Origin: Verrucomicrobia subdivision 6 bacterium BACL9 MAG-120507-bin52
GTDB lineage: Bacteria > Verrucomicrobiota > Verrucomicrobiia > Methylacidiphilales > Verrucolacustridaceae
Length of the DNA stretch: 40,179 nt
Assembly: GCA_001438005.1 (NCBI GenBank)
Contig: LIBO01000001.1
Location: forward strand, 1 to 40,179
Reading direction: 5' to 3'
Shown here: one piece after another, positions 14,062-23,251 of the stretch
Position numbering within the stretch: position 1 is the first letter of the stretch
Layout of the letters: each line of letters starts with the position of its first letter
Translations under genes and position numbers: made by a program
The notes under the pieces: model-generated
Told to the model about the DNA's origin: nothing
The model's input: only the letters and a program-made list of their open reading frames with translations
Database searches by the model: none

Positions 14062-17000
14062 ATGGCAAAATCGACTAAAGTCGAGCGGGTAAATTTCGGG
14101 CGGTTGCCCGAGACGGTGGAGATGCCGAACCTCATGGAGGTTCAGTTGGACTCCTACCGTGCCTTCCTCCAAGAAGGCACCAACCCGAAACAGCGGAAGA
14201 GTGATGTCGGCCTCCAAGCCGTCTTCCGTGAGGTCTTCCCGATCGAATCGTATGACGAGAAGATCAAACTCGATTTCAGTCATTACGAACTCGGAAAGGC
14301 CAAAAGTGGCCCGATCGAGTGTCTGCGTGAAGGAGTGACCTATGCGGCCCCTCTTTACGTCACCTTCGTTTTGCATAACGACGGGTCGACGATCGAAGAG
14401 CGGGTCTACATGGGGGAGCTCCCCTTGATGACAAAACAGGGGACCTTTGTGGTGAACGGCGCCGAGCGCGTGATTGTCAGCCAGCTCCATCGTTCTCCCG
14501 GAATCTGTTTTGAGTCGAGCGTGCATGCCAACGGAAAGTTGCTGCACAGCTACCGGATTATCCCGGATCGCGGCTCTTGGCTGGAAGTGTCTTACGACAC
14601 CTCCGATCTGCTTTACGTGCATTTGGATCGCCGGAAACGGCGTCGGAAATTCCTTCTGACCACCCTTTTGCGTGCCTTGGATTACAGCACGGATGAGGAA
14701 ATCATTTCTCTCTTTTATCGAATTGAGAGTTTGAAGTTGGCCGAGGATCTGGAAGAGAATGAGTTAAGCCAAAAGGTACTCATTCAAGAGGTCCGAGATA
14801 CGGCGAATGCCGATTTGGTGGTGGCGCGTGCGTTTGAGCCGCTGACCAAAGGGGTCGTTCGTCAGTTATTGGATTTGGGCATGAAGAGTGCTGAGGTCGT
14901 CGACATTCGGGTGGACGACACCATTCTGAAATGTCTGAAAAAAGATCCAACCAAGGACACCGAGGGTGCTTTAAAAGAGATCTATCGGCGGTTGCGGCCC
15001 GGCGATCCACCCACCGTGACGAACGCCAAAGCCCTGCTCAAGAGGCTCTTTTTTGATCCGAAACGCTACGACATTGGTCGGGTGGGTCGGCATAAGTTGA
15101 ACCAGAAATTGGGACTGCAGACCGATCTTCTGACCCGGATTTTGACTCGGGAAGATGTGGTGGCCGCCACCAGCTATCTGATCAATCTTCGTTTGGGTGA
15201 GGGAACGACCGATGACATCGATCATTTGGGCAGCCGCCGTGTTCGTACGGTGGGTGAGCTTCTCTCCAATCAGTGCCGAACGGGATTAAGCCGTACGGAA
15301 CGATTGGTGAAGGAGCGGATGACCTTGTTTGATGTGAATACGGAGGGAATGACCCCACAGAAGTTAATCAATCCGAAGGCGCTTTCGGCGATGATTCGGG
15401 ATTTCTTCGGACGGAGTCAGCTTTCCCAGTTGATGGATCAGACGAATCCATTGAGTGAGATGACCCACAAACGTCGTTTGTCCGCGCTTGGACCCGGGGG
15501 TTTGAGTCGGGAACGTGCGGGCTTCGAAGTCCGTGACGTGCATCCGTCCCATTACGGGCGGATCTGTCCGATTGAGACTCCAGAAGGTCCAAACATCGGA
15601 CTGATCTCGAGCCTTTCGACGTTTGGAAAAATCAATGAGTTCGGGTTTATCGAAACTCCCTACCGCAAGGTCGAGAATGGTCGAGTGAAGGAGGAGTACG
15701 ACTTCCTCACCGCAGATCAGGAGGAGAACTTTATTGTCGCCCAGGCGAACACTTCGGTGGATGGCCACGGCAAGTTTACCTCTCCCAAGGTCTCGGTGCG
15801 TTACCGAGGAGAATTCCTTGAGGTGGAACCGGACAAGGTTCACTACATGGACGTATCCCCCAAGCAACTGGTCTCGGTGGCGGCATCCTTGATTCCTTTC
15901 TTGGAACACGACGATGCGAACCGTGCCTTGATGGGTTCGAACATGCAGCGCCAAGGTGTGCCTTTGCTCATTTCGGAAGCTCCCGTGGTGGGAACCGGAA
16001 TGGAGGCCAAAGTGGCGCGCGATTCTCACGCGATGATTTTGAGCGAGGGGCCCGGCAAAGTTGCCTCGGTCACTGCTCGGCAGGTCATTGTGACGGAGGA
16101 TGGCGAAGCGCCGGAAAACCGTAAGCGGATGAAAACGGATCCGGAGAAGGGGGTCTACGTTTACGATCTGCTCAAGTTTATGCGTTCGAACAATGGAACG
16201 TGCGTGAACCAGCGTCCGGTGGTCAAGGTCGGGCAGCGTGTCACCAAAGGAATGGTGATCGCCGACGGGCCTTGCACGGATCAAGGGGAGTTAGCGCTTG
16301 GGCGGAATGTGGTGGTCGCGTTCATGCCTTGGCACGGATACAACTTCGAAGACGCCATCCTTTTGAGCCAGCGTCTGGTGAAAGAGGATGTGTACACCAG
16401 CATACACATTGAAGAGTTCGAAATTTCGGCACGGGACACCAAGCTAGGACCCGAGGAAATTACGCGGGACATTCCCAACGTCGGGGATGAGGCGTTAAAG
16501 AACCTTGGACCGGACGGGGTCGTGCGGATCGGAGCGGAAGTGAAGGCGGGGGATATTCTCGTCGGCAAGATCACTCCGAAAAGCGAAACGGAATTGGCGC
16601 CGGAGGAGCGGCTTCTGCGAGCCATCTTCGGTGAAAAGGCGGCGGACGTGAAAGATAGTTCGCTCGTCGTGTCCTCAGGTTCGTCCGGAATCGTGATGGA
16701 TGTGAAGACGACGGGTGGAGCACTGAAAAAAGACGTCATCAAACTTGCTCCGGGTGAAGCGAAGCGTCACGCCAAAGGGGTGGACGACAAGTACATCAAG
16801 AAGCATGCGGAGATGAAGGAGGAGCTAACACAGGCTCTGTCGAACATTCTCCTCAACGAAAAGATTCCGTTGGACGTGGTCAATGCGGAAACGGGAGAGA
16901 TCATTATCCCGGCGAATCGCAAAATCACGAAAACGTTGCTGCGCAAAATCGCGGATGTGTACAACCACATTGAAATCGATCCCAGCCCGATTCGAATCAA

Positions 17001-17892
17001 GATTCGGGAGATCATTTCGAGCTACGAGCAGAAGTTTAACCAGCTGGCCAATGAGAAAGATTCAGAGATGGAGCGTCTGGAATCGGGCGAAGACATCGAC
17101 CCTGGCATTATCAAACAGGTGAAGGTGTATGTCGCCGCCAAGAGGAAGATCTCAGTCGGGGATAAAATGGCGGGACGCCACGGGAATAAGGGCGTGGTGG
17201 CTCGTATCGTGCCGGAAGAGGACATGCCTTTTCTGCCCGACGGTACCCCGGTGGACATCATCCTGAATCCCCTTGGAGTGCCTTCCCGAATGAATGTCGG
17301 GCAAGTACTGGAGACCCATCTTGGGATCGCGGCGAAGGCGCTGGGATTCAATGTGGCGACCCCCGTGTTTGACGGAATTAATGAGACCAAAATTCGTGAG
17401 TTCCTGAAAAAAGCACATCTGGATGAGGACGGTAAATCGACTTTGATCGATGGCCGGACGGGCGAAGAGTTTGATCAGCGAGTGGTGGTGGGATTGATCT
17501 ATATGCTCAAACTTCACCATTTGGTGGCGGACAAGATTCACGCCCGGGCCGTCGGACCCTACTCCCTAGTGACCCAGCAACCGCTGGGGGGCAAGGCGCA
17601 GTATGGAGGACAACGGTATGGGGAGATGGAGGTGTGGGCCATGGAAGCCTATGGTGCCGCCTACACCCTCCAGGAGCTCCTGACCGTGAAGTCGGATGAC
17701 GTTGCTGGACGAACCCGAATTTACGAGAGCATTGTCAAAGGGGACAATTCACTCGAAGCCGGGACGCCAGAATCGTTTAATGTGTTGATCAAAGAAATGC
17801 AGAGCTTGTGCCTGGATATTAAGGTCGGCGAGCGGAGTCGCGTCGTTGACGAGGACTTGCAAAAGCCCGATATCCTCGTGGCCACAGTCTAA
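14062..17892 (+). CDS. rpoB: DNA-directed RNA polymerase subunit beta
   Basis: 1276 residues. All main blocks of beta are present: the protrusion and lobe regions, the rifampicin-pocket segment near residues 447-475 (SQLSQLMDQTNPLSEMTHKRR), the catalytic-side HPSHYGRICPIETPEGPNIGLI, KITPKSETELAPEERLLRAIFGEKA, GDKMAGRHGNKGVV, and the clamp-proximal PLGGKAQYGGQRYGEMEVWA. The pocket residues matching E. coli Q513, D516, H526 and S531 are wild type. Position 518 is Thr and 514 is Leu, probably lineage variation. The length is a little shorter than E. coli. The stop is 29 bp before rpoC. Confidence 0.99.
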   Translation: MAKSTKVERVNFGRLPETVEMPNLMEVQLDSYRAFLQEGTNPKQRKSDVGLQAVFREVFPIESYDEKIKLDFSHYELGKAKSGPIECLREGVTYAAPLYVTFVLHNDGSTIEERVYMGELPLMTKQGTFVVNGAERVIVSQLHRSPGICFESSVHANGKLLHSYRIIPDRGSWLEVSYDTSDLLYVHLDRRKRRRKFLLTTLLRALDYSTDEEIISLFYRIESLKLAEDLEENELSQKVLIQEVRDTANADLVVARAFEPLTKGVVRQLLDLGMKSAEVVDIRVDDTILKCLKKDPTKDTEGALKEIYRRLRPGDPPTVTNAKALLKRLFFDPKRYDIGRVGRHKLNQKLGLQTDLLTRILTREDVVAATSYLINLRLGEGTTDDIDHLGSRRVRTVGELLSNQCRTGLSRTERLVKERMTLFDVNTEGMTPQKLINPKALSAMIRDFFGRSQLSQLMDQTNPLSEMTHKRRLSALGPGGLSRERAGFEVRDVHPSHYGRICPIETPEGPNIGLISSLSTFGKINEFGFIETPYRKVENGRVKEEYDFLTADQEENFIVAQANTSVDGHGKFTSPKVSVRYRGEFLEVEPDKVHYMDVSPKQLVSVAASLIPFLEHDDANRALMGSNMQRQGVPLLISEAPVVGTGMEAKVARDSHAMILSEGPGKVASVTARQVIVTEDGEAPENRKRMKTDPEKGVYVYDLLKFMRSNNGTCVNQRPVVKVGQRVTKGMVIADGPCTDQGELALGRNVVVAFMPWHGYNFEDAILLSQRLVKEDVYTSIHIEEFEISARDTKLGPEEITRDIPNVGDEALKNLGPDGVVRIGAEVKAGDILVGKITPKSETELAPEERLLRAIFGEKAADVKDSSLVVSSGSSGIVMDVKTTGGALKKDVIKLAPGEAKRHAKGVDDKYIKKHAEMKEELTQALSNILLNEKIPLDVVNAETGEIIIPANRKITKTLLRKIADVYNHIEIDPSPIRIKIREIISSYEQKFNQLANEKDSEMERLESGEDIDPGIIKQVKVYVAAKRKISVGDKMAGRHGNKGVVARIVPEEDMPFLPDGTPVDIILNPLGVPSRMNVGQVLETHLGIAAKALGFNVATPVFDGINETKIREFLKKAHLDEDGKSTLIDGRTGEEFDQRVVVGLIYMLKLHHLVADKIHARAVGPYSLVTQQPLGGKAQYGGQRYGEMEVWAMEAYGAAYTLQELLTVKSDDVAGRTRIYESIVKGDNSLEAGTPESFNVLIKEMQSLCLDIKVGERSRVVDEDLQKPDILVATV

Positions 17893-17921
17893 CCCCACAC
17901 CCAAAGAGAAAAAACTAACCC

Positions 17922-20900
17922 ATGAACCAACAGACCCAATCGGCACGTGAAATCCTCGGAATGGAGAGAAGCGTCGGTTTTGACGAAGTCAGTATTACGG
18001 TTGCTTCGCCTGAAGCGATTCTATCTTGGAGCCGGGGAGAAACGAAAAATCCGGAAACCATTAACTACCGGACTTTTAAGCCGGAAAAGGGTGGTTTGTT
18101 TTGTGAGCGGATTTTTGGGCCGACCAAGGATTACGAGTGTTCGTGCGGAAAGTACAAGCGGATCAAGTTTAAGGGTGTGATTTGCGATCGTTGCGGAGTG
18201 GAGGTGACTTTGGCGCGCGTGCGACGGGAGCGGATGGGCCACATCGAGTTGGCGGTACCCGTGAGCCACATCTGGTTCTACAAGTGCATGCCGAGTCGAT
18301 TGGGTTTGATGATGGATATGACCGCGCGTGATCTCGAGCGGGTGATCTATTACGAGGATTACCTCGTGATCGACGAAGGGAAGACCCCGCTCAAACCAAA
18401 GCAGCTTTTAACCGAGACCGAGTATCGGGAAGCTCAAGAGCAGTTCGGAGATTCCTTCGTGGCCAAGATGGGCGCCGAGGCAATCCGCGACGTGTTCAAG
18501 AAGATCGATTTGGATGAGTTGATCACGGAGCTAGAGCAGCAGTTGGAGACGACCAAGAGCAAGCAGACACGCAAGAAAGTCGCGAAAAGACTAAAATTGG
18601 TGCAAGGATTCTTGAATGCAGGGTCGCGCCCTGAGTGGATGATTTTGGAAATTTTGCCCGTCATCCCACCTGATTTACGGCCTTTGGTTCCGCTGGAAGG
18701 CGGTCGTTTCGCAACATCCGATCTGAATGATTTGTATCGTCGAGTGATTAATCGGAATAATCGTTTGCGCAACCTTCTGCAGTTGAAAACACCCGAAGTG
18801 ATCATTCGAAATGAAAAGCGAATGTTGCAGGAGTCGGTCGATGCTTTGATGGATAACGGCCGGCACGGCCGGGCGGTAACGGGGGCGGGAAATCGTCCGT
18901 TAAAGTCTCTTTCCGACATGTTGAAGGGCAAGACGGGTCGTTTCCGGATGAATCTATTGGGTAAGCGCGTGGATTATTCTGGTCGTTCGGTCATCGTGAT
19001 CGGGCCCGAATTAAAACTGAACGAGTGCGGATTACCCAAGAAGATGGCGCTGGTTCTCTTTGAACCTTTTATCATTCGTCGTCTGAAGGAGCTTGGGCAG
19101 GTTCACACCGTTCGCTCGGCCAAGAAGATGATCGAGAAAAAAGAGCCGATTGTTTGGGATACTTTAGAGGAAGTCACTCGTGAGCACCCGGTGTTGCTGA
19201 ATCGTGCCCCGACTCTCCACCGCTTATCGGTGCAAGGCTTCGAGCCAAAGCTAATTGAGGGGGACGCGATTCGAATTCATCCGCTCGTCTGTACGGCGTA
19301 CAACGCGGATTTTGACGGGGATCAGATGGCGGTGCATATCCCCCTCAGCGTGGAAGCCCAGTTGGAGGCGCGCTTGCTCATGCTGGCACCAAATAATATT
19401 TTCGGACCCAGTAACGGTCGTCCGATCACTACTCCTAGCCAAGACATTACCTTGGGGTGCTACTATATTTCCCAGAACCCGCTGCGCACAGCGGAGAAGG
19501 GCGATAGTAAGAAGAATAGGCTCACCGCGTTTTCCAACGCCGATGAGGTGGATTTTGCACTGAGCGAGAAGAGCCTAAAAACACACGACTGGATTTTGTT
19601 CAAGAATCCGGATTTTGGTCTGGCGACAGTCTTTGGGGATGCAACGAAGAAGTTCATTGAAACGACCCCTGGTCGGGTCGAGTTTAATAGTATTTGGCCG
19701 AAAGAGCTGGGCTTCATTAACAAGCCCGCTGGCAAAAAACAATTAGGGGAGATTATCTTACGCTGTTACGAAAAGTGTGGTCACGCGGCCACAGTTGTGT
19801 GCCTGGATAAGCTCAAGGATTTGGGATTCAAGTCGGCCACTCGGGCGGGGGTATCGATCGGAATTAATGACATGATTATTCCGGAGGAGAAACCGGCGGT
19901 GATTGAGAGGGCTCGTGGATCGGTGGCCCAAGTGGAGAAGCAGTACCGCATGGGTGCGATCACCGATGGGGAGCGTTACAACAAGATCGTGGATATCTGG
20001 ACGCAAGCGACGGAGGAAATTTCTTCCGCGATGTATCGCACCCTGGAGCACAATGAGGGTCGGAAAGACTTTAACCCTGTCTACTTGATGGTGGATTCAG
20101 GTGCGCGAGGGAATCGCAATCAGGTCCGGCAGTTGGCTGGAATGCGCGGATTGATGGCCAAGCCCTCGGGAGAAATCATTGAGCGGCCGATTACGGCAAG
20201 TTTCCGTGAGGGGCTTTCGGTTTTGGAGTACTTCATCAGTACCCACGGAGCGCGTAAAGGGTTGGCGGACACAGCGTTAAAGACGGCAGATTCGGGTTAT
20301 ATGACCCGCAAGTTGTGCGATGTGGCGATGGACATCATCGTGCGGGAGCAGGATTGTGGAACAGAGCGCGGAATCTGGGTCAAAGCGATCATGGAAGGCG
20401 ACGATGAGATCGTTCGGCTCCGTGACCGTATTTACGGTCGAGTGAGCTGCGATGACATTGTTGATCCGGTGAGCAAGAAGAAGGTGGTGGCGGCAGGCGA
20501 AATGATCAGTGAAAAAGCGGCCGCAGCCATTGAAGATTTAGGTCAAGAGAGGGTGAAGATTCGCTCAGCTCTGACTTGTGAAACGAAGCGGGGTGTTTGC
20601 ATCTCCTGCTACGGATTAAATTTAGCCACGAATCAGGAGGCCAAGTTGGGCGAAGCGGTGGGAATTATTGCCGCGCAGAGTATTGGCGAACCGGGAACTC
20701 AGTTGACCATGCGTACCTTTCACATTGGTGGAACGGCTTCCCAGGTCTTTAAGCAGCCCCAAATCAAAGCGAAGAATGATGGAGCCGTGCAGTACACCGA
20801 CCTGAAAACGGTGAAAGCCTTGGAAGGACACGACATCGTGTTGAACAAAAATGGTTTCATCAGCGTTCATGCTGCGGATGGTCGCGAGCTCGAACGTTAT

Positions 20901-22091
20901 CCTGTCGTCATCGGATCGATGATCTCGGTTCCCGAGGGTGGCAAGGTTAAGAAGGGGCAAAGCTTTGTGCAGTGGGATCCGTACAACATCTCGATCCTGA
21001 CGGAGAAAGCGGGACGAGTGGAGTTCAAGGACATCTTAGAAGGTGTAACGATGAAGAAGGAGGTGGACGAAACCACCAAGTCGGTCGGCACCGTGATCAT
21101 CGAGCACAAAGAGGATCTGCATCCGCAGATTGCCATTGTGGACGCCGCGGGGGCGGTGGTGGCGGCTTACAGTATTCCGGCTGGAGCCCACATTGAGGTG
21201 AAGGACGGTGAGAAAGTGCAGGCGGGTCAACGTATGGCCAAGACGCCGAGGAAGGTGACCAAGACGAAAGATATCACGGGAGGTCTTCCTCGCGTGGCGG
21301 AGCTCTTTGAGGCGCGCCGCCCTAAGGATGCAGCGGAAATTGCCAAGATTGACGGAGTGGTGGACTTGCAAGGCAATGTCCGCGGCAAAAAGAAGTTGAT
21401 CATCAAAGATCCTGAGACCAATACGGAAGAGGAGCATTTGATTCCTCTCTCGAAGCACTTGATTGTCTACAAAGGGGACACGGTGAAAAAGGGACAACAG
21501 TTGACCGAGGGGCCAGTGGTGCCGCACGAGATTCTCGAGGTCTGCGGACCGCAGGAGCTGCAAGAGTATTTGGTGAACGAAGTGCAGGAGGTGTATCGCC
21601 TGCAAGGGGTCGAGATCAACGATAAGCACATCGAGATCATCGTTCGGCAGATGCTGCGCAAAGTGAAAATTACCGAACCGGGGGATACTCAATTCCTTTG
21701 GGGAGAGCAGATCGAGAAAACGACGTTTGAAGAGGCAAATCGGGTGATTGAGCAGAAGGGTGGCAAGCCGGCTGAGGCGACCCCCGTCTTGCTGGGAATC
21801 ACCAAGGCTTCCCTCGAAACGGAGAGCTTTATTTCTGCGGCTTCATTCCAAGACACGACTCGGATCCTGACCGATGCATCGACTTTAGGTAAGGTCGATA
21901 AATTATTGGGATTCAAGGAGAACGTCATTATGGGTCACTTGATTCCGGCCGGGACGGGTTTCAGTGCCTATCGGAAGATCAAGTTGCTCCATCTGGGGGA
22001 ACCGGTGGGAGAGGCGTTGGTCAGCACGCAACCGGAGGAAGATAGGGCTCGCAAAGTGGCTCTGGATATCCCCGCGGCGTTGGCCAGTTAG
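17922..22091 (+). CDS. rpoC: DNA-directed RNA polymerase subunit beta'
   Basis: 1389 residues. The N-terminal zinc site is complete (C73, C75, C88, C91). The catalytic NADFDGDQ holds D463, D465 and D467, which bind the active-site magnesium. The second zinc site is also intact, with CGTERGI upstream of CETKRGVCISC. The trigger loop and bridge helix region includes FREGLSVLEYFISTHGARKGLADTALKTADSGY. Zinc sites are kept here although nearby ribosomal proteins have lost theirs. The start at 17922 has no strong Shine-Dalgarno. It is followed by the 226-nt gap before rpsL, the longest non-coding stretch in the window. Confidence 0.99.
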   Translation: MNQQTQSAREILGMERSVGFDEVSITVASPEAILSWSRGETKNPETINYRTFKPEKGGLFCERIFGPTKDYECSCGKYKRIKFKGVICDRCGVEVTLARVRRERMGHIELAVPVSHIWFYKCMPSRLGLMMDMTARDLERVIYYEDYLVIDEGKTPLKPKQLLTETEYREAQEQFGDSFVAKMGAEAIRDVFKKIDLDELITELEQQLETTKSKQTRKKVAKRLKLVQGFLNAGSRPEWMILEILPVIPPDLRPLVPLEGGRFATSDLNDLYRRVINRNNRLRNLLQLKTPEVIIRNEKRMLQESVDALMDNGRHGRAVTGAGNRPLKSLSDMLKGKTGRFRMNLLGKRVDYSGRSVIVIGPELKLNECGLPKKMALVLFEPFIIRRLKELGQVHTVRSAKKMIEKKEPIVWDTLEEVTREHPVLLNRAPTLHRLSVQGFEPKLIEGDAIRIHPLVCTAYNADFDGDQMAVHIPLSVEAQLEARLLMLAPNNIFGPSNGRPITTPSQDITLGCYYISQNPLRTAEKGDSKKNRLTAFSNADEVDFALSEKSLKTHDWILFKNPDFGLATVFGDATKKFIETTPGRVEFNSIWPKELGFINKPAGKKQLGEIILRCYEKCGHAATVVCLDKLKDLGFKSATRAGVSIGINDMIIPEEKPAVIERARGSVAQVEKQYRMGAITDGERYNKIVDIWTQATEEISSAMYRTLEHNEGRKDFNPVYLMVDSGARGNRNQVRQLAGMRGLMAKPSGEIIERPITASFREGLSVLEYFISTHGARKGLADTALKTADSGYMTRKLCDVAMDIIVREQDCGTERGIWVKAIMEGDDEIVRLRDRIYGRVSCDDIVDPVSKKKVVAAGEMISEKAAAAIEDLGQERVKIRSALTCETKRGVCISCYGLNLATNQEAKLGEAVGIIAAQSIGEPGTQLTMRTFHIGGTASQVFKQPQIKAKNDGAVQYTDLKTVKALEGHDIVLNKNGFISVHAADGRELERYPVVIGSMISVPEGGKVKKGQSFVQWDPYNISILTEKAGRVEFKDILEGVTMKKEVDETTKSVGTVIIEHKEDLHPQIAIVDAAGAVVAAYSIPAGAHIEVKDGEKVQAGQRMAKTPRKVTKTKDITGGLPRVAELFEARRPKDAAEIAKIDGVVDLQGNVRGKKKLIIKDPETNTEEEHLIPLSKHLIVYKGDTVKKGQQLTEGPVVPHEILEVCGPQELQEYLVNEVQEVYRLQGVEINDKHIEIIVRQMLRKVKITEPGDTQFLWGEQIEKTTFEEANRVIEQKGGKPAEATPVLLGITKASLETESFISAASFQDTTRILTDASTLGKVDKLLGFKENVIMGHLIPAGTGFSAYRKIKLLHLGEPVGEALVSTQPEEDRARKVALDIPAALAS

Positions 22092-22115
22092 GGCAGAAAT
22101 CTTTCAGAAATCACT

Positions 22116-22258
22116 TGCCGACAGTAGTTTTTTTCGGCAGGATTTGAATTTCCGCTGTCATCCGACTGGGACCTGAAAAGGTCGACCCGTTAGGTTTTGC
22201 GGCATGTGACGGTTCGGTTGAATCGTCCTCCATGCGTGCGCCATCGAGCGCTTCATGG
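22116..22258 (+). promoter_or_regulatory. structured leader upstream of rpsL
   Basis: The 226-nt gap 22092-22317 holds three hairpins. TGCCGA (22116-22121) pairs with TCGGCA (22134-22139) around a T-rich loop. GACCT (22170-22174) pairs with AGGTC (22179-22183) around a GAAA tetraloop. A nested one has CCATG (22230-22234) with CATGG (22254-22258) outside and GCGC (22238-22241) with GCGC (22248-22251) inside. No good sigma-70 promoter stands out. The structures fit a leader or processing region for the str genes; which protein, if any, binds is unknown. Confidence 0.45.
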
Positions 22259-22317
22259 GCCCTTCCGGGGGTGTCGTTCGGCCAAGGATCGAAAGATGGA
22301 AAGAGGACATCGATACC

Positions 22318-22758
22318 ATGCCGACAATTAATCAGCTTGTGAGATTGGGTCGTTCCGCCGTGAAGCGGGGGACGAAGTCTCCTGCGCTGCACGGATGTCC
22401 GCAACGGCGCGGTGTTTGCCTGCAGGTCATGACCCGCACACCGAAAAAGCCGAATTCGGCGCTACGTAAAGTTGCCAAAGTACGACTTTCGAACGGGGAA
22501 GAGGTGATTGCCTACATTCCTGGGGAAAACCATAATTTGCAGGAGCACTCGATTGTTTTGATCCGTGGTGGGCGGGTGAAAGATTTGCCCGGGGTTCGCT
22601 ATCATATTGTCCGCGGAACGTTAGACGCACTGGGCGCGGCTGGACCGAGTAACTCAAACAAACTTTCCCGGCTGGTTTCACGGAGCAAGTACGGAGTGAA
22701 GAGACCGAAGGGCGGCGGAGCCAAGGCGGCGGCAGAAGCCAAGCCGGCCAAAGCGTAA
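22318..22758 (+). CDS. rpsL: 30S ribosomal protein S12
   Basis: 146 residues from the ATG at 22318; an upstream in-frame ATG lies in the structured leader and would add residues foreign to S12. Decoding-centre segments are TPKKPNSALRKV and GGRVKDLPGVRYH, with the lysines matching E. coli K43 and K88 present, as in streptomycin-sensitive ribosomes. The C-terminus is extended by about 20 Ala/Lys-rich residues. S12 monitors codon-anticodon pairing. It starts the str-like unit rpsL-rpsG-fusA. Confidence 0.98.
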   Translation: MPTINQLVRLGRSAVKRGTKSPALHGCPQRRGVCLQVMTRTPKKPNSALRKVAKVRLSNGEEVIAYIPGENHNLQEHSIVLIRGGRVKDLPGVRYHIVRGTLDALGAAGPSNSNKLSRLVSRSKYGVKRPKGGGAKAAAEAKPAKA

Positions 22759-22771
22759 AGGAGATCGAACC

Positions 22772-23245
22772 ATGTCCCGCCGTCGTCGCCATATTTCACG
22801 TAAGATCGTCTCGGACCCCGTTTTTGAAAGCATGCTGGTGGGTCGAATGATCGGCTACATCCTCAAGCAGGGCAAATTGTCGACGGCGAGCCGTTTGGTT
22901 TATAACGCGATTGAGAGGGCGAATGAGGGTGGTTCGGGGGGAGATCCTTTGGCGGTGGTGCAAAAAGCGGTTGAGAATGTGAAACCTCGGCTGGAAGTAA
23001 AGTCTCGTCGAGTCGGGGGTGCGACCTATCAGGTTCCCGTTGAAACTACGCCGGAGCGGCAACTCGCGTTGGCTCTTCGCTGGATTGTGGAATTGGCCAA
23101 CAAGCGTAAAGGTTTGGCCTTTGAAAAAGCTTTGGCACAAGAAATTCGGGACGCCGCTTCGGGGCAGGGAAACGCTGTGAAGAAGCGAGATGAAACTCAT
23201 CGTATGGCGCAGGCCAACCGAGCGTTTGCCCATTTACGCTGGTAA
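22772..23245 (+). CDS. rpsG: 30S ribosomal protein S7
   Basis: 157 residues, normal length. Typical segments are MSRRRRHISRK, the helix QAVENVKPRLEVKSRRVGGATYQVPVE (split here as VKPRLEVKSRRVGGATYQV), RWIVELANKR and AHLRW at the very end. S7 starts assembly of the 30S head and binds the 3' domain of 16S rRNA. AAAGGAG lies before the ATG, and the gene follows rpsL by 13 bp. In E. coli S7 represses the str operon; whether the leader upstream of rpsL plays that part here is unknown. Confidence 0.97.
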   Translation: MSRRRRHISRKIVSDPVFESMLVGRMIGYILKQGKLSTASRLVYNAIERANEGGSGGDPLAVVQKAVENVKPRLEVKSRRVGGATYQVPVETTPERQLALALRWIVELANKRKGLAFEKALAQEIRDAASGQGNAVKKRDETHRMAQANRAFAHLRW

Positions 23246-23251
23246 TCCATT

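Noticed and set aside
15400..15480. Leu and Thr at rpoB positions matching E. coli 514 and 518
   Set aside because: The main rifampicin contacts are wild type and such changes are common between phyla, so no resistance claim is made.
15364..16284. 306-codon minus-strand frame opposite rpoB
   Set aside because: Shadow frame within a fully conserved gene; no recognisable protein features.
22115..22145. TTGCCG and CAGGAT at 17-bp spacing as an rpsL promoter
   Set aside because: The -10 matches only half of the consensus and the -35 overlaps a hairpin; too weak to list as a feature.
22318..22758. Possible streptomycin-resistance changes in rpsL
   Set aside because: The lysines matching K43 and K88 are both present.
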